Assembly (NCBI GenBank): GCA_016933055.1
Contig: JAFGBS010000002.1
Coordinates: 1-64,000, forward strand
DNA length: 64,000 nt
Direction of reading: 5' to 3'
Source of the DNA: Promethearchaeota archaeon
GTDB lineage: Archaea; Asgardarchaeota; Lokiarchaeia; Sigyniarchaeales; Promethearchaeaceae
The position numbers and the translations under genes were made by a program. Below are positions 1 to 9,232 of the stretch, in pieces (the stretch's first letter is position 1; each line of letters begins with the position of its first letter). The notes below the pieces were generated by a model, which searched no databases, was not told where the DNA came from, and worked only from the letters and a program-made list of their open reading frames with translations.

Positions 1-1
1 A

Positions 2-3000
2 GGAGTGTACCAATATACTGCTTCCCATCCTGTTAACACTTATACATACACCATTTATGCAAATGATACCTACGGCAATCAAGATTCTCTAGCGGGACCC
101 GATATTGAAGTATCTGATACATTGGGACCAGTAATTTCAAATATTGAAGAAGTAAGTGGAGACCCAACGCAATTTGGAACTGAAATCTATATCAGAGTTG
201 AAATTACAGATAACTCGACTATAGACACTGTTACAATTGAGTTTGAAGGTACAAATTATACAATGATCCATCTCAGTGGTGATTTATATTATTTCACCCA
301 ATCGGAAGATCTTGGAGTCTATTCTTACTCAATTTATGCGAACGATACCTATGGGAATGAAAATTCAATAACTGGATTGAGTATAGAAGTTTCAGATACA
401 ACTCCCCCCGTCATGATAGAACTTGAAGAAGTAAGTGGAGAACCAACCGAGTTTGGTGAGGATGTGTATATTACAATAAATGTTTCTCATATAATGAGAG
501 TAGATTCCGTTTGGATCAACTGGGAAGGGACAAACTACTCAATGACTCTTCTAAGTGGGGATCAATATAATGGTATATACAACTACACAGCCACTTACGG
601 TATCGGAACATATACCTATACAATATATGCAAAAAGTTCAAACGATATTGAGAATTCAGTCGGACCTTGTACTATTGAAGTTGCTGATACAACAGGGCCC
701 ACTTTATCCAATTTGGATGAATACAGTGGAGATCCGGTTGAATATGGTGATGATGTTGAAATTCGCATTGATGTAACCGATTTATCCGATTTGGATAAAA
801 TTTGGATAACTTTCTCTGGGACGGATTATACAATGACAGTTGTTTCTGGAACTACTTATTCATATTCATACCCATGGCCTCCTGGATTTTATAGTTATAG
901 TATTCATGCAAACGATACTTATGGGAATTTAGCTACAGTGCAGTATGGAAATATAAGAGTAGAGGATACGACAGCTCCTACTATATCCAATGTGGTGGAG
1001 GTAAGTGCTGATCCAGTTGAGTTCGGGGAATTAATATATATTCGTGTAAACATTAGTGAGCTTTCAGGTCTTTTTGGTACAACTGTATTGTTAGAACTTG
1101 ATGGAACCAATTATACTATGAACCACATCATTGATGAAATGTACTATTATACCATAGCAACATCGGTTGGTATCCACAATTACAGAATATTTGCAATCGA
1201 TACGTATGGAAATACCGCGAATACGAGTTTCTTTGATATTACCGTAGAAGATACTACCAATCCTATCTTATCTAGCCTTGAGGAAGTGAATGGTGACCCC
1301 GTTGAATATAATGACGCAATATATGTCCAAGTAAATGTAACAGATTTATCTGCATTGGATGAAGTGTTAATTGAAATTAATGGAATAAATTATTCTATGG
1401 TTCTCGACAATTTTTACGATAATGAATATTTATTTTACTATATCGCTAATCTGGAAGTTAAATTCTATTCATACACCATTTATGCAAATGATACATATGG
1501 AAATGAAGCAATCCCAATTTCTAGTGACATTACAGTCGAAGACACCGTAGGTCCAGCCTTATCTAATCTTATAGAAGTGAGTGGGGATCCAACTCAACCT
1601 GATGAAGACATCTATATCAGAATCAACGTAACAGATGTTTCAACTATTGATTATGTATGGATAACTTTTGCAGGGACAGACTATACTATGACATACTTAG
1701 GTGGAGATATGTATTATTACTCGACTACGCAAATACCAAATACTTATAGTTATACAATACATGCAAATGATACGTATGGGAATCTAGCCACACCCTTGCC
1801 TGGTGATATTACTGTAGAAGATACGTTAGGTCCAGAATTGACCAACTTGATGGAAGTTAACGGAGATCCTGTGGAATTTAATGGCACTATCTATATAAGG
1901 GTTAATATTACTGACGTTTCCAGCTTAGATTCAGTTTTAATAGATTTCGGAGGGACCAATTATTCCATGACATTATTATCGGGAATAATGTACTATTATA
2001 CGGCAGCTCCAGGAGTCGGAACATTCAGTTATACGATCTATGCAAATGATACTCACGGTAATGAAGCAACCTCCCTTTCTGGAACTATCACTGTTGAGGA
2101 TACTACTGCTCCTACCTTAAACAACTTGGTAGAAGTAAGTGGAGATCCCGTTGCATATAATACAACCGTAACAATTCGAGTCAATGTTACTGACTTATCG
2201 CTTATAGATTCAATATGGATTACAATTGGTGGAAACACTTATGATCTAGAATACATGAGTGGAGATATGTATAATTTTACTGGAATACTTAATGTTGGCC
2301 TCAATAGTTATACGATATATGTCAATGATACCTATAACAATGTACAATCAATTTCAGGAGATATTACTGTATCGGAATATGTGCAATATATAATAGATTT
2401 CGATATATTGGATTATTCTGTTGCAAATCTAACAGCTGATACAGATTTTGTTGTAACTTTACCTTTCAATGATAGTAGTACCCTAGATTGGGCAAAAGTG
2501 TATTTTAAAATAGAATCTGGATTACAAGCATCCACGCCAATTGATTGGACATCCATTACACTTGTGAATGGTCAAGCAACAATTTCTTCTGAGTATTTTG
2601 ATGCTGGAGAAGTATTATCGTATTACTTCGAAATAAAAGACACCTATGGGGTCACATTCTATGTGAGTAGTTCAGGGATTAGTACAAGCAATACTACCTC
2701 TCAAACTAATGTATTTTCATTCCACATAACCGCTGTACCTCGACCTCCATTTGAATTTCCAACATGGGCATTCTACATTATCGGTGGGGTTGCAGCAGTA
2801 GCTATTCTTGTTAGCGCTATTGTAGCGGTTAGAAAAGCAAAATCCAAGCGCGAAATACTCGATATCCAAGGAGCTGAAGATGCTACAAATGCATTACTCG
2901 AACAACATAAATCTATACAAAAAGAAGCAATTAAGGCTGAAAAAGCAAATGACTTTTATACTGCTGTAACCATGTATGAGAAACTTATCGAAATTGCCAA

Positions 3001-3475
3001 CGAGCTTTTCAAGTATGGTCAGTCCAGTGCAATAGATAACATAAAGAATTATAGAGCTAAGATTGCGAAATATCAAAAGAAAGCGCAAAAATCCACTAAA
3101 CCAGGTGGTAAACAAGCACTTCAACAGACAGCAGCTGAGTATCTGAAAATGGCGGAAGATTATGAAGATGCTGATGATTTTGGAAATGCATTAATAATCT
3201 ACCATCAAATTTTGTTATTACGGGAAGAAATAAAAGATAAATCCCAAATTTCAGCTACAAAAGCAAAGATTAAAAATGCGATTTCCAATATTCCGGAGAT
3301 TAGAGAAATCAGTGCCAAATTATTAGTAGAAGCAGAAGAAAAATACAAAGCGAAAGAATATCTGACTGCATACTCCAATTATCGTTATCTTAGGACGATT
3401 TTTGATGCTCTCGGTGATAAGACGTTAATCAGTACTATAGACAAATTAATATCAGAAGTTACCAAACATCTGTAA
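2..3475 (+). CDS. Surface protein of tandem Ig-like repeats with one membrane helix and a helical cytoplasmic tail (5' end cut off)
   Basis: The frame is open at the left edge, so the N-terminus is missing. About 1,157 residues are visible. Eight full repeats of about 94 residues follow each other, each opening with a DT-x-x-P-x-L-S-N-L-x-EVSGDP-like segment and closing with YTIYANDTYGN-like strands. The spacing is also clear in the DNA, at about 282 bases. The repeats are rich in N-x-S/T sites, as expected for a glycosylated exoplasmic stalk. A hydrophobic helix (about residues 918-942, after EFPTWAF) is followed by basic residues (RKAKSKRE) and about 200 charged residues of TPR-like helix pairs. 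I infer a cell-surface adhesin or sensor with Ig/FN3-like beta-sandwiches outside and a helical scaffold inside. No enzymatic motif is visible. Confidence 0.75.
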   Translation, partial: GVYQYTASHPVNTYTYTIYANDTYGNQDSLAGPDIEVSDTLGPVISNIEEVSGDPTQFGTEIYIRVEITDNSTIDTVTIEFEGTNYTMIHLSGDLYYFTQSEDLGVYSYSIYANDTYGNENSITGLSIEVSDTTPPVMIELEEVSGEPTEFGEDVYITINVSHIMRVDSVWINWEGTNYSMTLLSGDQYNGIYNYTATYGIGTYTYTIYAKSSNDIENSVGPCTIEVADTTGPTLSNLDEYSGDPVEYGDDVEIRIDVTDLSDLDKIWITFSGTDYTMTVVSGTTYSYSYPWPPGFYSYSIHANDTYGNLATVQYGNIRVEDTTAPTISNVVEVSADPVEFGELIYIRVNISELSGLFGTTVLLELDGTNYTMNHIIDEMYYYTIATSVGIHNYRIFAIDTYGNTANTSFFDITVEDTTNPILSSLEEVNGDPVEYNDAIYVQVNVTDLSALDEVLIEINGINYSMVLDNFYDNEYLFYYIANLEVKFYSYTIYANDTYGNEAIPISSDITVEDTVGPALSNLIEVSGDPTQPDEDIYIRINVTDVSTIDYVWITFAGTDYTMTYLGGDMYYYSTTQIPNTYSYTIHANDTYGNLATPLPGDITVEDTLGPELTNLMEVNGDPVEFNGTIYIRVNITDVSSLDSVLIDFGGTNYSMTLLSGIMYYYTAAPGVGTFSYTIYANDTHGNEATSLSGTITVEDTTAPTLNNLVEVSGDPVAYNTTVTIRVNVTDLSLIDSIWITIGGNTYDLEYMSGDMYNFTGILNVGLNSYTIYVNDTYNNVQSISGDITVSEYVQYIIDFDILDYSVANLTADTDFVVTLPFNDSSTLDWAKVYFKIESGLQASTPIDWTSITLVNGQATISSEYFDAGEVLSYYFEIKDTYGVTFYVSSSGISTSNTTSQTNVFSFHITAVPRPPFEFPTWAFYIIGGVAAVAILVSAIVAVRKAKSKREILDIQGAEDATNALLEQHKSIQKEAIKAEKANDFYTAVTMYEKLIEIANELFKYGQSSAIDNIKNYRAKIAKYQKKAQKSTKPGGKQALQQTAAEYLKMAEDYEDADDFGNALIIYHQILLLREEIKDKSQISATKAKIKNAISNIPEIREISAKLLVEAEEKYKAKEYLTAYSNYRYLRTIFDALGDKTLISTIDKLISEVTKHL

Positions 3476-3486
3476 TTAAAATCCCC

Positions 3487-3493
3487 TTTTTTT
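3487..3493 (+). terminator. T-run after the repeat surface protein
   Basis: Seven T residues follow a CCCC stretch 12 bases after the stop codon. Archaeal transcription often ends at such pyrimidine/T tracts without a hairpin. The run is short, so this is a weak call. Confidence 0.35.
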
Positions 3494-3548
3494 ATCATTA
3501 TAAGGAACCCAATCTCCCCTTTTATTTTCCTAAAACAGACTCGACTGG

Positions 3549-3556
3549 TATATAAA
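3549..3556 (+). promoter_or_regulatory. TATA box of the first DUF362 gene
   Basis: TATATAAA lies about 50 bases ahead of the start codons at 3601 and 3607. The predicted transcription start is near 3578, giving a short leader. Confidence 0.5.
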
Positions 3557-3606
3557 GAATTTTATCCATTACAATATTTTTTTATGAATTCAAGTAATTC
3601 TTGAAT

Positions 3607-4854
3607 ATGAGCATATTGAGTAGAAATAAAATCGCGATCCAAAAAGTATATCATGATGATGTAAAATCAGCCGTATTTTCTGCACTGGAACTGATAAACG
3701 CAAAAGACATGATGAACAGAGAAGGAATGACAGTTCTTCTCAAACCAAATCTACTTTCTGCAAAAAAGCCCGAGCTTGCAGCCACAACGCACCCAAAGGT
3801 GGTCAAGGCAGTAATTCATTGGGTAAAGCAATTTAATCCTGCTAAGATCTATGTTTGCGATTCGAGTGGCGGAGGAATGAAACCGGGAACCACCGAACGA
3901 GCAATGATAGCAAGTGAACTGAAACAAGTGTGTGATGAGGAAGGTGATAAAGTTGAATGTATTCCTTTTGAAGCTACTGAAAGAGAAATCTACAAAGTAA
4001 AGAATCCCTTAGAGTTGAACGAGTTCCCCAGTTCCAAGCTTATAAAAGAAGCTGATCTCATCATAAATTTGCCAAAAATCAAAACTCATAATCAATGCAC
4101 TCTTACATGCTGCATTAAGAATATGTTTGGAACAATATTACGATCAAATAAAGCGAAAACCCACGCACAATTTCCTTCGTTGAACCGATTTACTTCAGCT
4201 TTAGCTGATATTTATTCCGTTTCTAACCCACAATTGACTGTTATAGATGGTTATCTTGCCATGGAGGGCAGTGGTCCGGGTTCGGGAGATCCTGTCAAAT
4301 TGGATCTCATCATTGCGGGTTATGATGGGGTAGCTCTAGATACCGTTGTATGCAAAATTACAGAGATTCCCGTTGAAGATGTTCGATATCTTGCTTTTGC
4401 AGAACAAAAGGGATTGGGGACAACGGATATAACTAAAATTGAAATCTTAGGTGAGAGTATTGGGGATGTTAGACGGAAATTCAAATTACCCTCAGGTATC
4501 CAACCCGTTTCTGCATGGTTACCAAGAAAAGTTGCAGATTATATCTCAAAAATAGTATTTAAAGCTCGAATAGGCTTCGATGCAGATAAGTGTATATTGT
4601 GTGGTACTTGTTGGGAAAACTGTCCAGTAGGAGCTATAAATCCTCCCAAGATGAGAAAGAAAGGAAGCACGCCTATTTGGGATAAGAAGAAGTGCATAAC
4701 TTGTTTCTGCTGTCATGAATTATGTCCAGAAGCTGCTGTAACGCTTAAGGTACCCATTGCGAAAAATGCCATTTTCTCATGGCTAGGTTTAGCTGTCCTG
4801 GGATTTATAGCAGTAATTGGGGCAACACTAAGTCTCTTGCTGATATTATTATAA
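3607..4854 (+). CDS. DUF362-family protein with two C-terminal [4Fe-4S] motifs and a C-terminal membrane helix (copy 1)
   Basis: About 415 residues. Residues 1-310 form a DUF362 domain (TVLLKPNLL, VYVCDSSGG-like and INLPKIKTH segments). It is followed by a ferredoxin pair, CILCGTCWENCP and CITCFCCHELCP, each C-x2-C-x2-C-x3-C, so all eight cluster ligands are present. The last 30 residues are a hydrophobic helix (IFSWLGLAVLGFIAVIGA), so I infer a membrane-anchored redox protein with the clusters on the cytoplasmic side. The biochemical role of DUF362 proteins is not settled. The ATG at 3607 is preferred over an in-frame TTG at 3601 because its N-terminus (MSILSRNKIAIQK) matches that of the tandem copy downstream. 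Confidence 0.8.
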   Translation: MSILSRNKIAIQKVYHDDVKSAVFSALELINAKDMMNREGMTVLLKPNLLSAKKPELAATTHPKVVKAVIHWVKQFNPAKIYVCDSSGGGMKPGTTERAMIASELKQVCDEEGDKVECIPFEATEREIYKVKNPLELNEFPSSKLIKEADLIINLPKIKTHNQCTLTCCIKNMFGTILRSNKAKTHAQFPSLNRFTSALADIYSVSNPQLTVIDGYLAMEGSGPGSGDPVKLDLIIAGYDGVALDTVVCKITEIPVEDVRYLAFAEQKGLGTTDITKIEILGESIGDVRRKFKLPSGIQPVSAWLPRKVADYISKIVFKARIGFDADKCILCGTCWENCPVGAINPPKMRKKGSTPIWDKKKCITCFCCHELCPEAAVTLKVPIAKNAIFSWLGLAVLGFIAVIGATLSLLLILL

Positions 4855-4886
4855 TTCGATATCTACGAAAATATTTTCCTAATTTT

Positions 4887-4894
4887 TTTAAATA
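4887..4894 (+). promoter_or_regulatory. TATA box of the second DUF362 gene, leaderless geometry
   Basis: TTTAAATA is centred about 25 bases before the ATG at 4915, so the predicted transcription start coincides with the start codon. This suggests a leaderless mRNA and argues for ATG 4915 over the in-frame GTG at 4909. It also means copy 2 can be transcribed on its own. Confidence 0.5.
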
Positions 4895-4914
4895 CTCCCC
4901 TCAAAGATGTGTGT

Positions 4915-6156
4915 ATGCTAGAGAAGACTCCCATTGCTATCCAGAAGATTCTTAAAGATGACGTGAAAACAGCTGTATTCACCAGTCTGGAACTTATTAA
5001 TGCAAAACAGCTAATGAGAGATAATATGACAGTTCTCTTGAAACCTAATTTACTCCAACCAGCACCTCCAGAACGCGCAATTACCACACATCCTATGATT
5101 GTTCGAGCTGTAATTCAATGGGTAAGACAGTTTAATCCTACCAAGATTTATGTATGTGATTCCAGTGGAGGATTTAATTTTGGAGAAAGTAACACAGAAC
5201 GTGCTATGAAAGAAAGTGGTTTGAAAGCTGTCTGTGAGGAAGAGGGAGATTTAGTAGAATGTCTTCCTTTTGAGAAAACAGAACGTAGAATATACAAGGT
5301 AGAAAATCCATTAGAAGTAGAAGAGTTTCCTAGTTCAGTTTTACTTCACGATGTCGATCTCATCATTAATCTGCCTAAGATTAAGACACACGGACAAACT
5401 ACCATGACATGTTGTATCAAGAACATGTTTGGTACAATACTACGAACAAATAAAGCCCGTACGCATGCAAAGTATCCCTCATTAAACCGATTTACTTCAG
5501 CTTTAACCGATATTTACTCTGTCTCAAAACCTCAACTTGCTGTGGTGGATGGATATTATTGTATGGAGGGAAATGGACCATCTGCGGGAAAACCGGTAAA
5601 ACTTGATATCGTACTTGCGGGATATGATGGGGTTGCAATTGATTCTACCGTATGTAAAATTATCGGAGTCAATAGTGGAAACGTAAAATATCTAGCTTTT
5701 GCCGAAAAGAAAGGATTAGGAACCACTAATCAAGATGAAATCGAGATTCGAGGGGAATCAATTGATAACATCAAGCGTAAATTTAAAATTCCTGCTACAA
5801 TCAAGCCAGTGTCCGCTTGGTTACCGCGAGCCTTCGCAGATTACTTAGCACGCAGAGTTTTTAAAGCTACTATAACTTTTGATAACGATAAATGCAGACT
5901 TTGCTCAACTTGTTGGTCTAATTGCCCCGTTAATGCCATAAGCCCCCCAAAGGAGATAAAGAAGGGGAATGTGCCGATATGGGATATGAAGAAGTGTATT
6001 ACATGTTATTGTTGTGCTGAATTATGTCCTTACAGCGCTGTTGACGCCAGAATTCATCTCGTCAGAAATGTAATATTCTCTTGGTTTGGTTTGATGTTGT
6101 TCGGTGCATTAATTGTAATTGCTGCTGCTATAGTAATCCCAATATTACTCACATAA
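4915..6156 (+). CDS. DUF362-family protein with two C-terminal [4Fe-4S] motifs and a C-terminal membrane helix (copy 2)
   Basis: About 413 residues and clearly paralogous to the gene just upstream along its whole length. Shared segments include MTVLLKPNLLQP, IKTHGQTTMTCCIKN, LNRFTSALTDIYSVS and LPRAFADYLARRVF. Both clusters are intact: CRLCSTCWSNCP and CITCYCCAELCP. A C-terminal hydrophobic helix (IFSWFGLMLFGALIVIAA) follows. The pair is a tandem duplication that has diverged but kept every cysteine, which points to two maintained functions rather than a decaying copy. The reaction is unknown. Electron transfer at the membrane is inferred from the architecture. Confidence 0.8.
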   Translation: MLEKTPIAIQKILKDDVKTAVFTSLELINAKQLMRDNMTVLLKPNLLQPAPPERAITTHPMIVRAVIQWVRQFNPTKIYVCDSSGGFNFGESNTERAMKESGLKAVCEEEGDLVECLPFEKTERRIYKVENPLEVEEFPSSVLLHDVDLIINLPKIKTHGQTTMTCCIKNMFGTILRTNKARTHAKYPSLNRFTSALTDIYSVSKPQLAVVDGYYCMEGNGPSAGKPVKLDIVLAGYDGVAIDSTVCKIIGVNSGNVKYLAFAEKKGLGTTNQDEIEIRGESIDNIKRKFKIPATIKPVSAWLPRAFADYLARRVFKATITFDNDKCRLCSTCWSNCPVNAISPPKEIKKGNVPIWDMKKCITCYCCAELCPYSAVDARIHLVRNVIFSWFGLMLFGALIVIAAAIVIPILLT

Positions 6157-6175
6157 TTGACTACTCCGGTCCGGA

Positions 6176-7123
6176 TTAAAATACATAATTTAACGTTAAC
6201 TGGGATATAATTATCATTAAAACGCTGAACACTATCGTGATCAATAACGGAAATAGCATAATCGTTATCCCTAATTTTATTTTTCCTAAATCGCTTTTCC
6301 GCAACCACCAAAATATCAACGTGCTAAGTAGAATATCGATTCCTGTAAATACGGAATTGAATATAAGCAATTCATATTTATTTCCGAATCTGTCAGGAAG
6401 CCCACTAATCCCCCAATGGAGGGGAATGAGGTCTGGTAGGTTAATATAGACGAAAAAAGTATAAATCCACGTTCCAACTCCCATCAGAATACATATCAAA
6501 AGCAAGACGGAAATCCATAATCGTGCCTTATTAATAATTTCTTGTGTAGCGCGAAGAGGCAATTCGGTATCCATTTCCACCATAGTTATAAAGGCCTGAT
6601 TTGAAGCGAGCGAGGATAAAAGTTTTTCGCGTGCATCTGGAGTGATCCCAAAAATTTTTCCATCTAAAGTTCGAAGAATAACAAGATTTTCGAGATTTGT
6701 AGCGTAAAATGTGGTTGGAACAAATTCTCCATCTATTTTTATATAGAATTTGCCTACTAAGTGTCCGGGAATACCGACTCCAAAGGCTCGAATTCCTTGT
6801 AATTTAGGATCTGTGACCGAAGCAACGGATTGAATGTTCTCAAGAGAGATTCGTCTTCTGAAAACACTCCATTTTAGAATTAAAGAATCTTTTGTCAAAA
6901 TATACTTCATGGAATAATATCCATGAGCGGTTATGCCTAAAACAAGTACTAGCAGTCCCATAAGAATTCCGATTAACACTAAAAACCATGGATCACCTAT
7001 TACGCTTAAAAAAATGATAGGAATTCCTAAAATGAGCAGAGAACCAACAAAAAAACTAATCGACCATATTCCCCCATGGGATTTTCTCGGTCGAAACGTG
7101 TAAGTTGTGGTTATTTCGTTCAA
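6176..7123 (-). CDS. Membrane protein: bacterial-PH-like domain plus DUF1648
   Basis: 315 residues. Two helices (about residues 20-65) precede a soluble segment with the short beta-rich pattern of bacterial PH-like (bPH) domains (YILTKDSLILKW, RRISLENIQSV). At about 235-245 is the DUF1648 signature PLHWGISGLPDRFGNK, inside a further set of helices reaching the C-terminus. Fusions of a PH-like domain with DUF1648 occur in prokaryotic integral membrane proteins of unknown function. The gene is transcribed divergently from pepD across about 97 bases. I cannot assign a substrate. Confidence 0.65.
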   Translation of the reverse strand: MNEITTTYTFRPRKSHGGIWSISFFVGSLLILGIPIIFLSVIGDPWFLVLIGILMGLLVLVLGITAHGYYSMKYILTKDSLILKWSVFRRRISLENIQSVASVTDPKLQGIRAFGVGIPGHLVGKFYIKIDGEFVPTTFYATNLENLVILRTLDGKIFGITPDAREKLLSSLASNQAFITMVEMDTELPLRATQEIINKARLWISVLLLICILMGVGTWIYTFFVYINLPDLIPLHWGISGLPDRFGNKYELLIFNSVFTGIDILLSTLIFWWLRKSDLGKIKLGITIMLFPLLITIVFSVLMIIISQLTLNYVF

Positions 7124-7220
7124 TGATGGTCATGTTCTCCAATGAAGGGGAATTTAAGAAACTAAGGGAAACAAGAATAAAACGTGACTTTTTTATGAGG
7201 AGTATTCCCTAAGTTAAAAC

Positions 7221-8726
7221 ATGGTACTTGAGCACTTTGAACCATCTCATGTTTGGCGCATCTTTGAACAAGTATTAACAAAAACCCCTCGTTCGTCAAA
7301 AAAAGAAGAAAAGATCCGTGGGGCCGTGAAAAACTGGCTGAACCAGCAGAAAAAAAACGGAGCACCTCTTTCAATTACAGAAGATGCAATAGGAAATATC
7401 TGTATTAAAAAATCTGCTAGTTCAGGAATAGAAAATTCTCCCCCCATTCTCTTACAAGCACACTTGGATATGGTCTGCGAAACGGATCGTCCAGGAGGAT
7501 TTGATTTTGATTCACAACCAATACCCGTTAGAATACAGAACAATAAAGAGTGGGTAGATGCGGACGGAACAACCCTTGGTGCTGATAATGGAATTGGGGT
7601 TGCATTAATTCTTGGTCTATTAATAGATGAGAAAATCAACCATGGACCTTTAGAAGTGCTTTTAACGGTAGACGAGGAGACCGGTCTAACAGGTGCTTTC
7701 GAGTTGGATTTACAGAAACATAAGATACAAAGTAAATATTTGATAAATGTAGATTCTGAAGAGCTAGGTAAAATCACGATGGGGTCCGCTGGAGGGGGTG
7801 ATACAATATTTACTAAAAAATTACGAAGAACCGTTCCCAAAAATGATGGAAAAAGGGTTTTCTTCGAATTATATGTGTCTGGTTTACGTGGTGGTCATTC
7901 AGGAGGCGATATTCATCGAAACCGCGGGAATGCTCATAAAATTATAGCAAGAGTTATGTCGAATCTTTTAGAAACAGTTAAATGTAATTTGTGCACATGG
8001 GAGGGAGGATCCAAACATAATGCAATCCCGCGGGAGAGTACTATTGTTTTTGCTGCAAAAGTAGAAGACACAAAAAATATAGAGAGAAGCTTAAAAGATC
8101 AGAAAAAACAACTTGAAAAATACTATAAATCAATTTCCTATAGAACTCAAGAAGCAATTGAACCAAACTTTACTATGAAATGGAAGAAAATAAAAATACA
8201 ATCTTATATTTCGAGAGCAAATACGAACGATATCATTGCTACTGCGAATATGGTGCATTCTGGAGTGATTGAATTTTCTCCTTCTATGAGGAATTTGACA
8301 CAAACATCAAATAATTTCGCCATAGTACGAACTTCTGAATCAAAAATCGAATTTATTTTTTCCACACGGAGCAGTATAGATGCAGATCTGCATGCATTCC
8401 GATTGGTGTTACTTCAATTGGGGAAGCTGGCTGGTTGGAAAGTAAAGCAATTGGGAACCTATCCAGGTTGGATTCCCGATCCGAGTGCGGAGTTCCTCCA
8501 ATTCGCAAAACTTCAATACGAAAAGACAATCGGAGAGTCTGTGGAATTAAAAGCGGTACATGGTGGTTTAGAAACTGGTATTATTGGCGCAATGATTCCC
8601 GGATTACAAATGATTTCGATAGGACCAAGCATTCAAAATCCACATACTCCAGCAGAAAGGTTGAAAATAAAGGATGTGGCAATACTATATGAAGTTTTGA
8701 AAAATATCATACAAAACCTCAGATAA
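7221..8726 (+). CDS. pepD: Aminoacyl-histidine dipeptidase, M20C family (PepD-like)
   Basis: 501 residues, the usual length for PepD. The di-metal site of M20 peptidases is visible: H81-x-D83 in QAHLDMVCE, bridging D122 in LGADNGIGVA, general base E152 with ligand E153 in VDEETG, D in NVDSEE, and the late His in AVHGGLETG. The segment GLRGGHSGGDIH matches the lid/dimerisation region of the family. The enzyme would hydrolyse Xaa-His and other dipeptides in the cytoplasm. It starts at ATG and its last 8 bases overlap the convergent acetyltransferase gene. Confidence 0.88.
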   Translation: MVLEHFEPSHVWRIFEQVLTKTPRSSKKEEKIRGAVKNWLNQQKKNGAPLSITEDAIGNICIKKSASSGIENSPPILLQAHLDMVCETDRPGGFDFDSQPIPVRIQNNKEWVDADGTTLGADNGIGVALILGLLIDEKINHGPLEVLLTVDEETGLTGAFELDLQKHKIQSKYLINVDSEELGKITMGSAGGGDTIFTKKLRRTVPKNDGKRVFFELYVSGLRGGHSGGDIHRNRGNAHKIIARVMSNLLETVKCNLCTWEGGSKHNAIPRESTIVFAAKVEDTKNIERSLKDQKKQLEKYYKSISYRTQEAIEPNFTMKWKKIKIQSYISRANTNDIIATANMVHSGVIEFSPSMRNLTQTSNNFAIVRTSESKIEFIFSTRSSIDADLHAFRLVLLQLGKLAGWKVKQLGTYPGWIPDPSAEFLQFAKLQYEKTIGESVELKAVHGGLETGIIGAMIPGLQMISIGPSIQNPHTPAERLKIKDVAILYEVLKNIIQNLR

Positions 8727-9177
8727 GAGCATTTCTGGTATAGGCTTCTTCATCAGGGATAAATGACATTATCAATAAATCATCCCGATTATGCCAGCCC
8801 AAGTCTGCATAAAAATCTTGTATATTCTTATTTCTTTTCTCAATCAAAACGTGGATTTTTAGGATCCCTAGTTGTTTATAGATTTGATGCAATTCATGCA
8901 TTAACCGTATCCCATAGCCTTTTAGGCGGTATTTCGGATCTACAGCTAAGTGGTATATGTAACCCCGGAATCCGTCATTCATTCCCATTACACATGCAAC
9001 AATGCTACCATTAATTTTTCCTACCAAAAAGGTGTCTGGATTGCGTTTAGCTACTTTTTGGATCCGTTCACGGGTATCGGACGATCCTAGTGTTAAATTC
9101 CCCATTGTCCATAATACATACACACGATCATACATATCCATAGAAAATTTCTCTATATAGAACTCCTGGCTATTCAT
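8719..9177 (-). CDS. GNAT-family N-acetyltransferase
   Basis: 152 residues with a GNAT fold. Strand 4 and the acetyl-CoA loop are seen in IYHLAVDPKYRLKGYGIRLM, which carries the R/Q-x-x-G-x-G/A pyrophosphate-binding pattern as RLKGYG. It is followed by ILKIHVLIEKRN and a C-terminal FYADLGWHNRDD segment, as in RimI-like small acetyltransferases. The substrate is unknown. The gene converges on pepD with an 8-base overlap. Confidence 0.8.
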   Translation of the reverse strand: MNSQEFYIEKFSMDMYDRVYVLWTMGNLTLGSSDTRERIQKVAKRNPDTFLVGKINGSIVACVMGMNDGFRGYIYHLAVDPKYRLKGYGIRLMHELHQIYKQLGILKIHVLIEKRNKNIQDFYADLGWHNRDDLLIMSFIPDEEAYTRNALI

Positions 9178-9232
9178 TTGGGAGAGCTATCACGCCATCC
9201 TAATCAATGTTCGGAAAAAATCGGGTCTGGAA

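Noticed and set aside
2..2360. The 282-base periodicity as a DNA repeat element
   Set aside because: It is explained by the tandem Ig-like domains of the encoded protein and stays in frame throughout.
7247..7840. 197-residue frame antisense to pepD
   Set aside because: It is a shadow of the well-supported PepD gene, with Ser/Pro-rich composition and no family features.
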